A stretch of 64,000 nt of DNA from an uncultured Phycisphaerales bacterium. Its GTDB lineage: Bacteria; Planctomycetota; Phycisphaerae; Sedimentisphaerales; Anaerohalosphaeraceae. Under the pieces are notes generated by a model, which saw only the letters and a program-made list of their open reading frames with translations, had not been told where the DNA came from and searched no databases. The position numbers and the translations under genes are program-made. The stretch lies in the NCBI GenBank assembly GCA_937868095.1, contig CALMLO010000014.1, forward strand, positions 124,001 to 188,000, given 5' to 3'. Below are positions 1 to 8,710 of this stretch, in pieces; position 1 is the first letter of the stretch; the number at the start of each line of letters is the position of its first letter.

Positions 1-242
1 GGATGACCCGAGCGATGTGTTCGGTGGGCTGCATTGGGTGCGGTCTTTGTGCCAAACAGACTGACGTCTTTACGGTCAAGGACAATTTGGCACGGGTGGA
101 TTACGCTCGATATCAGCCGACTGAAGCGGCCGAAGCAGCCCGGCAGAAATGCCCAACCAAAGCGATTGTGTTTCGCGGGAAAGGGGCACCGGCGGACGAG
201 AAGGTTTCGAAGACAGCCGCGGGAGCTCCGGCGGCATCCTGA
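1..242 (+). CDS. rnfB: RnfB-like electron transport complex ferredoxin subunit, 3' end only
   Basis: Partial gene: the reading frame is open at the window edge, so only the last ~79 residues are present. The visible part has a CSVGCIGCGLC cluster motif followed by a second region with a single CP (KCPTKAIVF), as at the end of the ferredoxin domain of RnfB. RnfB is the iron-sulfur subunit of the membrane Rnf complex, which couples ferredoxin:NAD+ electron transfer to ion pumping. Two Cys positions of the second cluster appear replaced (KQTDVF and DYARYQ where CP or C-x2-C is usual), so cluster content is uncertain. The tail is Ala/Gly/Pro rich. It converges with the DUF4056 gene 14 bases downstream. 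The family is inferred from the end alone; another polyferredoxin is possible. Confidence 0.6.
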   Translation, partial: MTRAMCSVGCIGCGLCAKQTDVFTVKDNLARVDYARYQPTEAAEAARQKCPTKAIVFRGKGAPADEKVSKTAAGAPAAS

Positions 243-256
243 ACAGCAAACAGTGC

Positions 257-1315
257 TTAAAGAGTAGGAACGTCTGCCAGGGAAGAATACCGAGCCCGTG
301 CTTGGCTGCGGATTGCCTCGATTAAGGGGGGGAAATGAAGAATCGGGCGGATGGGCTGGTCAGGGTCAAGGTTGAGGATACGATAGATTTTCCAGCGTTC
401 GACTTCCACAGGGTAAATCAGCAGGTCGGCCTCAAATCCCTCCGGAGTAGGAGAAGGCAGCAAAGGAGCAGGCAGCGGTTTGGGAGTTGCGCCAGGGCAG
501 ATATCCGGGACCAGCCAAGGGATGACCGGCTGAAAGCCCAGACCGGTTGAAACATTTCTTTTTTTCATTTCGACGAAGAAATAAAAGCCGCCGGTGTACC
601 ATTTGCCTTCAATTTCTTTTGCAGCTTTTCGGGCGACCGCAGCCGGCTGAACTTCCAACTCAGCCAAGGCCTCATTGAGCCGCTGCGTCATTCCTTGATC
701 GTAAGACTTGTCATACCGGAGGACTTGGCCGGCGAGAGTGATGCCGAGAAGGTCAGAGTAAGTATCTTCCCAGGAGAATGCCGAAATCTGTTCAGGAAAC
801 AGCCCGCTGGAGGCAAAACCGAACCAGGTAAGGATTTCGTGCCAAACCAGACTCCAATGGGTAAAGGTCTGCGCCATTTGAATGGAGGTTTCAAAGGCAG
901 CTTCCTTTTTTTGTTCCTCCGGCAAAGTATGCCAGCCAGGGGGATAGGAAATCAGCACATAGTAGCGGGATGGTTCTATAATGCGATAGGAAATTTCCGG
1001 TTTTCCTTCGAGGATGCTGTTGTAGAGGAGTTTCTGGAGATAGGCGGTTCGGTCCGCGGCTTCGCGGACGTGGCCGATATCAATGAAACCGCCCCGGCAG
1101 GTATAGACCATGCCTAATTTTTCGCGGCAGGGTTTCCGATAGCAGTGTTTGCCAAGATTATCGGGCTCTGGAAAATAAATGCCGCCCGGAGCGCCGAAGA
1201 AGGCGCCGAGCCGACGGCGCGGCATATCCGGCTGGCCGCAGCCGACGAGGGCCAACAAAAGAACCAAAGACCCTGCCCAAAAGAACCGAAGGAGTTTAGG
1301 TCTGGTGATTTTCAT
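257..1315 (-). CDS. DUF4056 family lipoprotein
   Basis: A 352-residue protein with a lipoprotein signal peptide: a charged start (MKITRPK), a hydrophobic run and lipobox ALVGC with Cys26. The body matches what I know of the DUF4056 family: a GGIYFPEPDNLGKHCY segment near residue 44, VYTCRGGFIDIGHVREAADR near 70-90, and HWSLVWHEILTWFG near 153-166. The HxxxxxHE arrangement and nearby acidic residues (FSWEDTYSD) could bind metal, but the function of the family is unknown. It would sit in the outer or inner membrane facing the periplasm. It is a single gene, convergent with the Rnf end and divergent from the glycosyltransferase operon, with a good -35/-10 pair upstream. Confidence 0.75.
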   Translation of the reverse strand: MKITRPKLLRFFWAGSLVLLLALVGCGQPDMPRRRLGAFFGAPGGIYFPEPDNLGKHCYRKPCREKLGMVYTCRGGFIDIGHVREAADRTAYLQKLLYNSILEGKPEISYRIIEPSRYYVLISYPPGWHTLPEEQKKEAAFETSIQMAQTFTHWSLVWHEILTWFGFASSGLFPEQISAFSWEDTYSDLLGITLAGQVLRYDKSYDQGMTQRLNEALAELEVQPAAVARKAAKEIEGKWYTGGFYFFVEMKKRNVSTGLGFQPVIPWLVPDICPGATPKPLPAPLLPSPTPEGFEADLLIYPVEVERWKIYRILNLDPDQPIRPILHFPPLIEAIRSQARARYSSLADVPTL

Positions 1316-1343
1316 AAATTTATGTTCAGTTCAAAACGTTGTT

Positions 1344-1372
1344 ATCATACTTTAATGGAAATCAAAAATCAA
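1344..1372 (-). promoter_or_regulatory. Candidate sigma70 promoter of the DUF4056 gene
   Basis: On the minus strand TTGATT (1372-1367) and TATGAT (1349-1344) are separated by 17 bases and lie ~30 bases upstream of the ATG at 1315. This is close to the consensus spacing and sequence. Predicted by eye only. Confidence 0.5.
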
Positions 1373-1473
1373 ATCGGCTTTTTTCAATAGCCGATAAAGA
1401 GAAAGATTTTTGAAAAGCCGCCGGTCAGATAAAATGTTGGTTTAGATAGATGCTGGAAGGTATAATCGCTCCA

Positions 1474-2460
1474 ATGATGGAAGAACTAAGTTTGGATTTG
1501 TCGGTGGTGATTCCGGTATTTAACGAGGAATCAAGTCTGGAACCTCTTCATCAAGAACTGGAGACGGTGCTCTCCGGGCTTGGGCTAACCTATGAGATTA
1601 TCGCCGTTGATGACGGCAGTACCGATAAAAGTTTTGAAAAACTGAAGGAAATTCAGCAGCACCAGCCGCATCTTCGCATTATCCGCTTTCGCCGGAATTT
1701 CGGGCAGACCGCAGCCCTCAGCGCCGGCTTTCGCTATGCACGCGGCCGGGTGATTGTCCCGATGGATGCGGATGGACAGAATGACCCTGCGGATATTCCG
1801 CGCTTGCTTGAGAAACTGCAGGAGGGCTATGACATCGTCTCCGGCTGGCGAAAAGAGCGGAAAGACAATACGGTGACCCGTACGCTGCCCAGCCGAATTG
1901 CCAACTGGATGATTGGGCGGATTACGGGGGTTCGACTGCATGATTACGGCTGCACGCTGAAGGCGTATCGGGCCGAGTCGCTCAAGCCCATTCGTTTATA
2001 TGGGGAGATGCACCGGTTTATCCCGGCGCTGGCGCGTTGGGGCGGGGAAAAAGTGACTGAACTGGTAGTCAACCATCGGCCGCGTCAGCACGGAAAGACC
2101 AAGTACGGCTTGAACCGGATTTTTAAGGTACTGCTGGATTTGATTACGATTAAGTTTCTGGAGTCTTTTTCAACCAAGCCGATTTATGTATTTGGGGGTC
2201 TGGGGTTTCTGTGTCTGTTCGGGTCTTTTGTGGCGGGTGTGGTGGTTTTGTATATGAAGGCGGCTATGAATTTTTCGATGAACCGCAATCCGCTGCTGAT
2301 TGTCTCGACAATGCTGATGACAACGGCGGTCCAGTTTGTGCTGATGGGGCTTCTGGCGGAGATTCTGGTGCGAACCTATCACGAATCCCAGAATCGGCCG
2401 ACGTATGTGATTGAACAGATTGTGGAGCCGACAGCATCACCGAGGGAGCGGACGAGTTGA
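1474..2460 (+). CDS. Polyprenyl-phosphate sugar transferase-like GT2 (DPM1/ArnC/GtrB type)
   Basis: A glycosyltransferase of family 2 with the typical DPM1/ArnC layout: an N-terminal GT-A domain beginning LSVVIPVFNEE, the VDDGSTD motif, MDADGQNDP as the DxD nucleotide-sugar metal site, then two C-terminal membrane helices (about residues 235-260 and 270-300 of the longer form). Such enzymes load a sugar from a nucleotide donor onto a polyprenyl phosphate at the cytoplasmic membrane. The frame is open from ATG 1450. I prefer ATG 1474, which has GGAAGG upstream though at a long spacing of 13 bases; the N-terminal difference is only eight residues. It is the first gene of a plus-strand polysaccharide operon and overlaps the next gene by 4 bases (TTGA), so the GT39-like protein may use its lipid-linked sugar. 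Confidence 0.82.
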   Translation: MMEELSLDLSVVIPVFNEESSLEPLHQELETVLSGLGLTYEIIAVDDGSTDKSFEKLKEIQQHQPHLRIIRFRRNFGQTAALSAGFRYARGRVIVPMDADGQNDPADIPRLLEKLQEGYDIVSGWRKERKDNTVTRTLPSRIANWMIGRITGVRLHDYGCTLKAYRAESLKPIRLYGEMHRFIPALARWGGEKVTELVVNHRPRQHGKTKYGLNRIFKVLLDLITIKFLESFSTKPIYVFGGLGFLCLFGSFVAGVVVLYMKAAMNFSMNRNPLLIVSTMLMTTAVQFVLMGLLAEILVRTYHESQNRPTYVIEQIVEPTASPRERTS

Positions 2461-4595
2461 AGCCAAACAAGTCCAACCGCCGGCGGAAAAATTCTCCTCC
2501 TTCTGCGGCCGGCAAGACAGCGGGACAAAGTCAGCGGGGGCGGTATTGGTTTCTCCTGTGGCTGCTGCCGGCGGTGGTTTTTTTTGCAGCAGGCAAATAT
2601 CTCGAGTTTCGTCAGGACGATCCGTTTGACAGCGGGGCCTATGTATATTCGGCGATGCGTCTTCTGGAAGGCGGCCGGCTGGGAATTGATGAACAACCTT
2701 CGGCACAGCCGGGAACGCTGCTGGTAAATGTCCTGGGGGCTGCCTGTTTCGGGTTCAGCGAAACCGGCCCGCAGATAATTCAGACGCTTCTTCAGATTGC
2801 GGCACTGACAGCGATGTTCTTTGCGGTTGGCCGCCTGTACGGCAAGGCATCCGCCGTCTTTTCCGTGACGACGGCAGCGATGTATCTGTCGTCACCGCAT
2901 CTTGCCAAATTCGGCAACACCAAAGAGCAGTACATGATCGCATTTATGGTGCTGGCCGCGTCCTTTTGGATTTTTTATGAGCACAGCGGCAGAAAGCGAT
3001 GGCTTGTTTTAACGGGGGCCGCTCTGATTTGGCCGTATTACTTTAAGGCCACCGGATTGACAATTGATATTGCTTTTTCGGTTTATTTTCTGGTTCGCGG
3101 CTTGCGGGGCGGACTGGGATTTCGGCGTTTTCAGCAGGAACTTTGGCTGCTGATTGGCGGGGCGGCGGCGGGGCTGGTGCCGCTGGCGATCTTTTTTCTT
3201 TGGCAGCAGCAATGGGCGATGCTCTGGAACAGTTTTCCGGTGATGGTTCTGAAAGCCGTTATCCTGGCAGATGCGGTGGTGGTTTTGTTTTTCGGATTGC
3301 GGCATCTTCATCCGTTGCGGCATTTGTCCGCCTGGGCCGGCCGGGTGCGTGGAAGTGTGTGGATAGCAGGGGGGATTGTGCTGGTAGCGGCTTTGGCATT
3401 CGGCTGTGTGCGAGTATATCTTGAAGCTCGGCAGCCGGGTGATGTTTTGTCCTACCTGAACCGGCTTTTTTTCGTGAGGATTCCGTCGGAACTGTGGGCG
3501 TGGACGGCGGGGTTCCTGCGAATGATTGTGCGCTCTGCGGGAACTGATTCACCATATGTGGTCGACAGCCGGCGGATTTTCTCGTTTTCCCGCCAGGCGC
3601 CGATTGTTCTCCGGTATTATGCCTCGGTGAGTCTGCCGATCGCGGCGGCGTTGGCTTCTATCGGGACGGCCTTGGTTCGTCAGGTCTCTGCAAGACGAAG
3701 GAAGCAGGCCCTGCTGGAAGATAGAATAGTCTGGCTGCTGGGGATGTGGTGGGTACTCGATATGGCCTTTGTGTGGATAAGCCCCCATTCTTATGAGCAG
3801 TATTATCTGCCGCTGTGTGCGTCGGGAGCGATGACAGGGGCCTATGCTGTTTGGCGGTTTTTGCGGGGGCTGGAGCAAAGTGCCTTTCGAGCGCTCTATT
3901 GGCTCGGAGGAGCAATTGCTTCTATTGCGGCAATTGGAATGGTCTGGCCGCTGGTGTTCGGATTTTCCGCAAGCCCTTATTCCGGCCAGCCCTATCAGGA
4001 CCCTCAGACACGTCATCCTGTTCGCCAGCGCGGATACTGGCAGGCCCTCCAGCAGCCGCGTCGGACAGAGTTGTGGGAACGAATCGGCGATTATATTCGG
4101 GAACACACCCGCCAAGAAGACACCATTTATGTCTGGGGATGGTATCCAGGGATTTATGTGCGGGCGCAGCGGAAGGCGCCTATACCGAAGGCGTTTGAAT
4201 CGGAGATGCATACACAGCCGCCGCAGATACTGGCCGGCCAGGTGAAATATTTGATTGCGCAGTTTGAAAAAAAGCCGCCGGTGTATATTGTCGATACACG
4301 CAAGCGGCATTTTCCGTTTGACCGTCCGCCGCTCGAGTTGTGGCCGGTGGTGCAGACGCGGCAGGGCGGCAGCGTCCAGCTGGTTTTTGTGCCCAATGAA
4401 CCAACGGTGATTGAATCGTATGAACGCTCCTATCGGGCGTTTTTGGCCAAGCAGTATGGGCCCGAGGAGGCCGAGCGGTTTGATGCGTTCAAGCCCCTGC
4501 GGGAGTATGTGATGAACCATTACCGGATTGTGCCGGAACTGTCTTCCCCTTACAGTCATGTGCTCCTGGAGCGGGTGAACAAGGAAACAAACTGA
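2457..4595 (+). CDS. GT39/PMT-like multi-spanning membrane glycosyltransferase
   Basis: A 712-residue polytopic membrane protein. A basic cytoplasmic tail (~30 residues) is followed by the first helix (WFLLWLLPAVVFFAAG), then a luminal loop with QDDPFDSGAYVYSAMRLLEGG, which resembles the acidic first loop of ArnT/PMT-type GT-C enzymes. About ten further helices follow, and then a soluble C-terminal domain (from about residue 530) containing EHTRQEDTIYVWGWYPGIYV. Enzymes of this fold transfer sugar from a polyprenyl-phosphate donor outside the cytoplasmic membrane. The start is TTG 2457, overlapping the previous stop, with GAGGGAG just upstream. Pairing with the DPM1-like gene supports donor synthesis and use. 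The precise acceptor is unknown. Confidence 0.65.
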   Translation: MKPNKSNRRRKNSPPSAAGKTAGQSQRGRYWFLLWLLPAVVFFAAGKYLEFRQDDPFDSGAYVYSAMRLLEGGRLGIDEQPSAQPGTLLVNVLGAACFGFSETGPQIIQTLLQIAALTAMFFAVGRLYGKASAVFSVTTAAMYLSSPHLAKFGNTKEQYMIAFMVLAASFWIFYEHSGRKRWLVLTGAALIWPYYFKATGLTIDIAFSVYFLVRGLRGGLGFRRFQQELWLLIGGAAAGLVPLAIFFLWQQQWAMLWNSFPVMVLKAVILADAVVVLFFGLRHLHPLRHLSAWAGRVRGSVWIAGGIVLVAALAFGCVRVYLEARQPGDVLSYLNRLFFVRIPSELWAWTAGFLRMIVRSAGTDSPYVVDSRRIFSFSRQAPIVLRYYASVSLPIAAALASIGTALVRQVSARRRKQALLEDRIVWLLGMWWVLDMAFVWISPHSYEQYYLPLCASGAMTGAYAVWRFLRGLEQSAFRALYWLGGAIASIAAIGMVWPLVFGFSASPYSGQPYQDPQTRHPVRQRGYWQALQQPRRTELWERIGDYIREHTRQEDTIYVWGWYPGIYVRAQRKAPIPKAFESEMHTQPPQILAGQVKYLIAQFEKKPPVYIVDTRKRHFPFDRPPLELWPVVQTRQGGSVQLVFVPNEPTVIESYERSYRAFLAKQYGPEEAERFDAFKPLREYVMNHYRIVPELSSPYSHVLLERVNKETN

Positions 4596-4607
4596 ACTGT
4601 TGAATCG

Positions 4608-5756
4608 ATGAATATTTTAACGCTGAACCATGAATTTCCGCCGATTGGGGGCGGTGCCGCACCGGTAACGCTGCATTTAGCACGGCATCTGGTGCAGCTG
4701 GGCCACGAGGTGGATGTGGTTACAATGCATTTCGGAAATCTGCCCAAACAGGAGACGATAGAGGGCGTCCGGGTGTACAGGGTACCGGCCTTTCGCCGCC
4801 GGCCGGACTTATGCCGAATCCACGAAATGGCATCGTATCTGATAGGGGCTCGTTTTTTTTTGAGCGGCCTCCTGAAGCAGAAACAATATCATCTGATTCA
4901 TGCTCATTTCATTATTCCTGCCGGCCCGCTGGGGGTGCAGGTCAAGAACAAAACCGGCTGTCCGCTCGTGATTACGATGCATGGCAGCGATGTACCCGGC
5001 TACAATCCAGACCGTTTTCGGTTTGCTCACAAGTGCCTTCTGCCTGTCTGGAAGCGGCTGGTTCATCAAGTCGACCAGCTGGTCAGTCCGAGCGGCCATC
5101 TGAAAGAACTGGTCTGCCGGTGGTGTCCGACGGCTTCGGTCCGGATTATTCCGAATGGCTTTGATGAAAACCGGTTTGACAGCGGCGTACCCAAACGGCC
5201 TCAGATTCTTGCCTGCAGCCGGATTCTTCCCCGAAAAGGGTTTCAATATCTTGTGGAGGCGGCGAAAGGACTTCCTTCGGAATGGGAGATTCATATTGCA
5301 GGAGACGGGCCCTACCTGCCGACACTGAAAAAACAAGCCGAAAAAAGCGGCGTGAACATTCATTTTCACGGCTGGCTTTCCCCGAATGATCCGCTTCTTA
5401 AGCAGCTCTATGAATCGAGCTGGATTTTTGTTTTTCCGTCGGAGGAGGAGAATTTTCCAACGGTGCTGCTGGAGGCCTTGGGGGCCGGCTGTGCCATCAT
5501 CACCACCTTGGCCGGCGGCTGTCCGGAAGTGGCCGGGTCTGCGGCGCTGTACGTCAAACCGCGCGATGCCCAAGAACTGAAAGAAGCGTTGCTGCGTCTG
5601 ATTGCGGATGAATCACTGCGCTGCGAACTGTCGCAGAAAGCCCGCCGGCGGATTGAACATTTTTCCTGGCGCGGAGTGGCCCGGCAGTATGCAGAACTTT
5701 TTGAACAACTGGTCGATGCAGCTGCTGAAAAGCGCAGACAAGGACCCGCAGGATGA
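4608..5756 (+). CDS. Glycosyltransferase family 4
   Basis: A 382-residue GT-B fold enzyme. The N-terminal acceptor domain begins MNILTLNHEFPPIGGG (the glycine-rich loop typical of GT4), with TMHGSDV near residue 124. The C-terminal donor domain has ACSRILPRKGFQYL and the conserved EENFPTVLLEALGAGCAII block, equivalent to the E-x7-E motif binding the nucleotide sugar. It is cytoplasmic and probably adds one sugar to a lipid-linked glycan. The end overlaps the next gene by ATGA, so the two are translationally coupled. Substrate cannot be read from sequence. Confidence 0.85.
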   Translation: MNILTLNHEFPPIGGGAAPVTLHLARHLVQLGHEVDVVTMHFGNLPKQETIEGVRVYRVPAFRRRPDLCRIHEMASYLIGARFFLSGLLKQKQYHLIHAHFIIPAGPLGVQVKNKTGCPLVITMHGSDVPGYNPDRFRFAHKCLLPVWKRLVHQVDQLVSPSGHLKELVCRWCPTASVRIIPNGFDENRFDSGVPKRPQILACSRILPRKGFQYLVEAAKGLPSEWEIHIAGDGPYLPTLKKQAEKSGVNIHFHGWLSPNDPLLKQLYESSWIFVFPSEEENFPTVLLEALGAGCAIITTLAGGCPEVAGSAALYVKPRDAQELKEALLRLIADESLRCELSQKARRRIEHFSWRGVARQYAELFEQLVDAAAEKRRQGPAG

Positions 5757-6883
5757 AACCAGAGAAGGAAAAACTAATTTCGATTTGTTTTGTTTCGCCG
5801 AAGGCGTACGGGCTGTTTGAACCGACGGTCAAAACGAACTTCGGCGGGGCAGAGGTGGATATGTATATGCTGGCGACAGAACTGGCGAAGGATCCGGCCT
5901 TTGCCGTTACCTTTCTTGTTGCCGATTATGGACAGCCGGCTGAAGAGTTGCGGGAAAACGTGCGTCTTCTGAAGAGTCTGGATTGGAGGCAAAATCCGCT
6001 TTCGGGAGCCGCGAAAATCTGGAAAACTTTAAAACGAGCCGATACTCAATTTTACTTGTGCAAGACGGCTTCGCCGGGAGTGCTGCTGGTCTATACCTTC
6101 TGCCGGCTGCATCGCCGCAGATTTCTCTACCGGACGGCCCATCGGCATGAATGCGACGGCACCTATCGGGCGGAGCACCCGATTTGGGGTCGGCTTTTTT
6201 ATTGGGCACTGCGGGGGGCGGTGCGGGTGTTTGCTCAAAATGAAGAAGACAGCCGCCTGCTGAAAGAAACAGCACACGTAGAAGCGGAAGTGATTGCTAA
6301 CGGACATCGGCTGCGTCAGTGCTGGACGGAGCCGCGAAAATATATCCTTTGGGTAGGCCGTTCAGCCCAGTTCAAACATCCGGAGCGGTTTCTTGAATTG
6401 GCCCGGCGCTGTAGCCAGGAGCAGTTTGTGATGGTTTGCAGACCGGCAGCAGGTGACCGGAACTATGAAGTGCTTCAGAAGGAGGCGGCGACGATCGGCA
6501 ACCTGACTTTTTATTCAGACGTGGATTTTTTTGAACTGGATAGATTTTTTGCGGCGGCAAAGGTGTTTGTGAATACATCCGATGCAGAGGGCTTTCCCAA
6601 CACCTTTATTCAGGCAGCGGCAGCCGGAACGGCGATTTTATCCTGGCTGGTCAATCCAGATGGGTTCCTGACGCGCTGGCAGTGCGGGCTGGCCTGCGGA
6701 GGAACAATGGAACGGCTGACGGAAGGGCTGAGATTTCTCCTCGAGCAGGACCGATATATTGAAATCGGACAGAACGGTCTGCGGTACGTACGGCAGCATC
6801 ACGACATTTCTGTGCTGGTGGAGCGGTACAAAGAGTCGCTTCGAAAGTGTCTAAAAGAACCGTCGGTCAAAAAAGAGGCCTGA
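5753..6883 (+). CDS. Glycosyltransferase family 4 (GT-B)
   Basis: A 376-residue GT-B type transferase. The N-terminal half has TNFGGAEVDMYMLATELAKD, as in GT4 acceptor domains. The C-terminal half has ILWVGRSAQFKHPERFLELA and DAEGFPNTFIQAAAAGTAIL, matching the donor-site E-x7-E block (here the second Glu position reads Q/A, so the motif is somewhat degenerate). It lies in the polysaccharide operon, overlapping the upstream GT4 by 4 bases and 3 bases before asparagine synthase. Its role is inferred to be sugar addition to the same glycan. Confidence 0.78.
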   Translation: MKPEKEKLISICFVSPKAYGLFEPTVKTNFGGAEVDMYMLATELAKDPAFAVTFLVADYGQPAEELRENVRLLKSLDWRQNPLSGAAKIWKTLKRADTQFYLCKTASPGVLLVYTFCRLHRRRFLYRTAHRHECDGTYRAEHPIWGRLFYWALRGAVRVFAQNEEDSRLLKETAHVEAEVIANGHRLRQCWTEPRKYILWVGRSAQFKHPERFLELARRCSQEQFVMVCRPAAGDRNYEVLQKEAATIGNLTFYSDVDFFELDRFFAAAKVFVNTSDAEGFPNTFIQAAAAGTAILSWLVNPDGFLTRWQCGLACGGTMERLTEGLRFLLEQDRYIEIGQNGLRYVRQHHDISVLVERYKESLRKCLKEPSVKKEA

Positions 6884-6886
6884 CCT

Positions 6887-8710
6887 ATGTGCGGGATTGC
6901 CGGACTGAACTGGGAAGATCGAAAGCGTATCGAGGATATGACAGCCCTGCTGTCGCATCGCGGCCCGAATCAGGAAGGTTTTTTTGTGGGGGAAGGGGTC
7001 AGTCTGGGGCATAAGCGGCTGTCGATTCTGGATCTGAGCGAGCGAGGACGCCAGCCGATGTACAGCGAAGATGGTCAAATCGCGGTAATTTGCAATGGGG
7101 AGATTTTTAATTTTGAACTGCTCAAAAAAGAACTGGAGGCCTTTGGGCACCGCTTCCTCTCCCGCTCGGATACTGAAGTGCTTGTACACGGCTATGAACA
7201 GTGGGGTCAAGACCTGCTGAGCCGGCTGAACGGCCAGTTTGCCTTCTGCATCTGGGACCGGAGAAACCGAAAGTTTTTTCTTGCACGAGACCGATTCGGT
7301 ATTAAACCGCTTTATTATTGGCTGGAGGGCGGGCGGTTTGCCTTTGGTTCGGAGATAAAGATCCTTCCGGCTGCTGGAGCCGACAAGCGGCTGGATGGGG
7401 CCTCGCTGAACCATTATTGGTATTTTGGTTATATGCCGACAGGGCGGACGATTTTTGAGGGGATTTCGCCGCTGCCGCCGGCGTCTTATCTGGTGTTTGA
7501 CTTAGACCAATGTCGTCTGGAGCGGCTCGAGCGATACTGGCAAATTCCCTTTGCTCGCGGGTCCTGGCGGACGGAAGAAGAGATAGTCGAGCAGCTGCGA
7601 GAAAAACTGCAAGCCGGCGTGCGAATGCAAATGATCAGTGATGTGCCGCTGGGGGCGTTTTTGTCGGGCGGGCTGGACAGCTCAATTCTCGTGGGACTGA
7701 TGCGCCCGTATGTGCGCCAGCTGAAAACCTTTTCAATTCGCTTTGACCGGCCGGATTTCAATGAATCCCGCTATGCCCGGCTTGTCTCATCTCATTTCGG
7801 CACAGAGCATTATGAAATTGAATTTACAGCCCGTCATGTGCAGGAGTTGATGGAGCAGCTGCCCGTTCATTATGATGAGCCGTTTGCCGACCCGTCCATG
7901 ATTCCAACGTGGCTGGTATGTTCGGCGGCAAGCCGCCAGGTGACGGTGTGTCTGTCGGGCACCGGCGGCGATGAGCTGTTCGGCGGCTATCCGCGGTATC
8001 ACCAGTTTCAGATTCTGAAGCGGCTCAACCATCTTCCGGCGGCGGCTCGATGGCTGCTGGATAAAGCAGCAGCCGGCCTTGGGCGGCTGGGGAAGACGGA
8101 CCAGTGGAATAAACTTCGGTGTTTTCTCCAGAAAGAGCTGCCTGATTGGGCACTGTACCCGATGCTGCTCAGTTATCTGTTTCGAACGCCGCAAGAAGCA
8201 GCTTGTTCGGTGCTGGATTTTGCTGAGATGAAAAAATACTTTGTCGAAAATAATCAGCTGAATAATCTGCTGGCCTGCGATCTGCAGGAGTATCTGCCGA
8301 ATTGCCTGCTGCCCAAGGAAGACCGGGCTTCTATGGCCTTTGGGCTGGAAGTGCGGCTTCCGTATTTGGATCATGAGTTTGCCGAGTTCGCCTGCCGTAT
8401 CGACGAAAAGATGAAACTCCGGGGGCGTACCGCAAAATACATTTTAAAAAAGGCCTTTGCGCCGATGCTGCCGGCTGAAATTGTGCGGCGGAAAAAACAG
8501 GGCTTTGGGGTGCCCCTGGTCCATTATTTTCGAAAGGAACTCAAATCAGCAGCAGAGGAGATTCTTTTTTCATCTGAATGCCAGACCTGCTTTGATCGGC
8601 CTATGCTGGAGGAGATGTGGAAGCGGCATCAGGAAGGCGTCTCTGATTATTCGAGAATCATCTGGTCGGTGATGATGTTCAATCTGTGGTATCAGCGCTG
8701 GATGCGATGA
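6887..8710 (+). CDS. asnB: Asparagine synthase (glutamine-hydrolysing), polysaccharide-cluster type
   Basis: A 607-residue class II glutamine amidotransferase. Cys2 (MCGIAG) is the N-terminal nucleophile after Met removal. Glutaminase motifs SHRGPNQEG, GHKRLSILD and CNGEIFNF follow. The synthetase half has the ATP pyrophosphatase loop FLSGGLDSS near residue 260 and SGTGGDELFGGYPRY near 365. In AsnB, ammonia from glutamine is channelled to a beta-aspartyl-AMP. Family members embedded in glycan clusters may instead amidate another carboxylate, such as a uronic acid; that is inference here. It is the last gene of the plus-strand operon, and its last 32 bases overlap the end of an opposite-strand glycosyltransferase. 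Confidence 0.88.
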   Translation: MCGIAGLNWEDRKRIEDMTALLSHRGPNQEGFFVGEGVSLGHKRLSILDLSERGRQPMYSEDGQIAVICNGEIFNFELLKKELEAFGHRFLSRSDTEVLVHGYEQWGQDLLSRLNGQFAFCIWDRRNRKFFLARDRFGIKPLYYWLEGGRFAFGSEIKILPAAGADKRLDGASLNHYWYFGYMPTGRTIFEGISPLPPASYLVFDLDQCRLERLERYWQIPFARGSWRTEEEIVEQLREKLQAGVRMQMISDVPLGAFLSGGLDSSILVGLMRPYVRQLKTFSIRFDRPDFNESRYARLVSSHFGTEHYEIEFTARHVQELMEQLPVHYDEPFADPSMIPTWLVCSAASRQVTVCLSGTGGDELFGGYPRYHQFQILKRLNHLPAAARWLLDKAAAGLGRLGKTDQWNKLRCFLQKELPDWALYPMLLSYLFRTPQEAACSVLDFAEMKKYFVENNQLNNLLACDLQEYLPNCLLPKEDRASMAFGLEVRLPYLDHEFAEFACRIDEKMKLRGRTAKYILKKAFAPMLPAEIVRRKKQGFGVPLVHYFRKELKSAAEEILFSSECQTCFDRPMLEEMWKRHQEGVSDYSRIIWSVMMFNLWYQRWMR

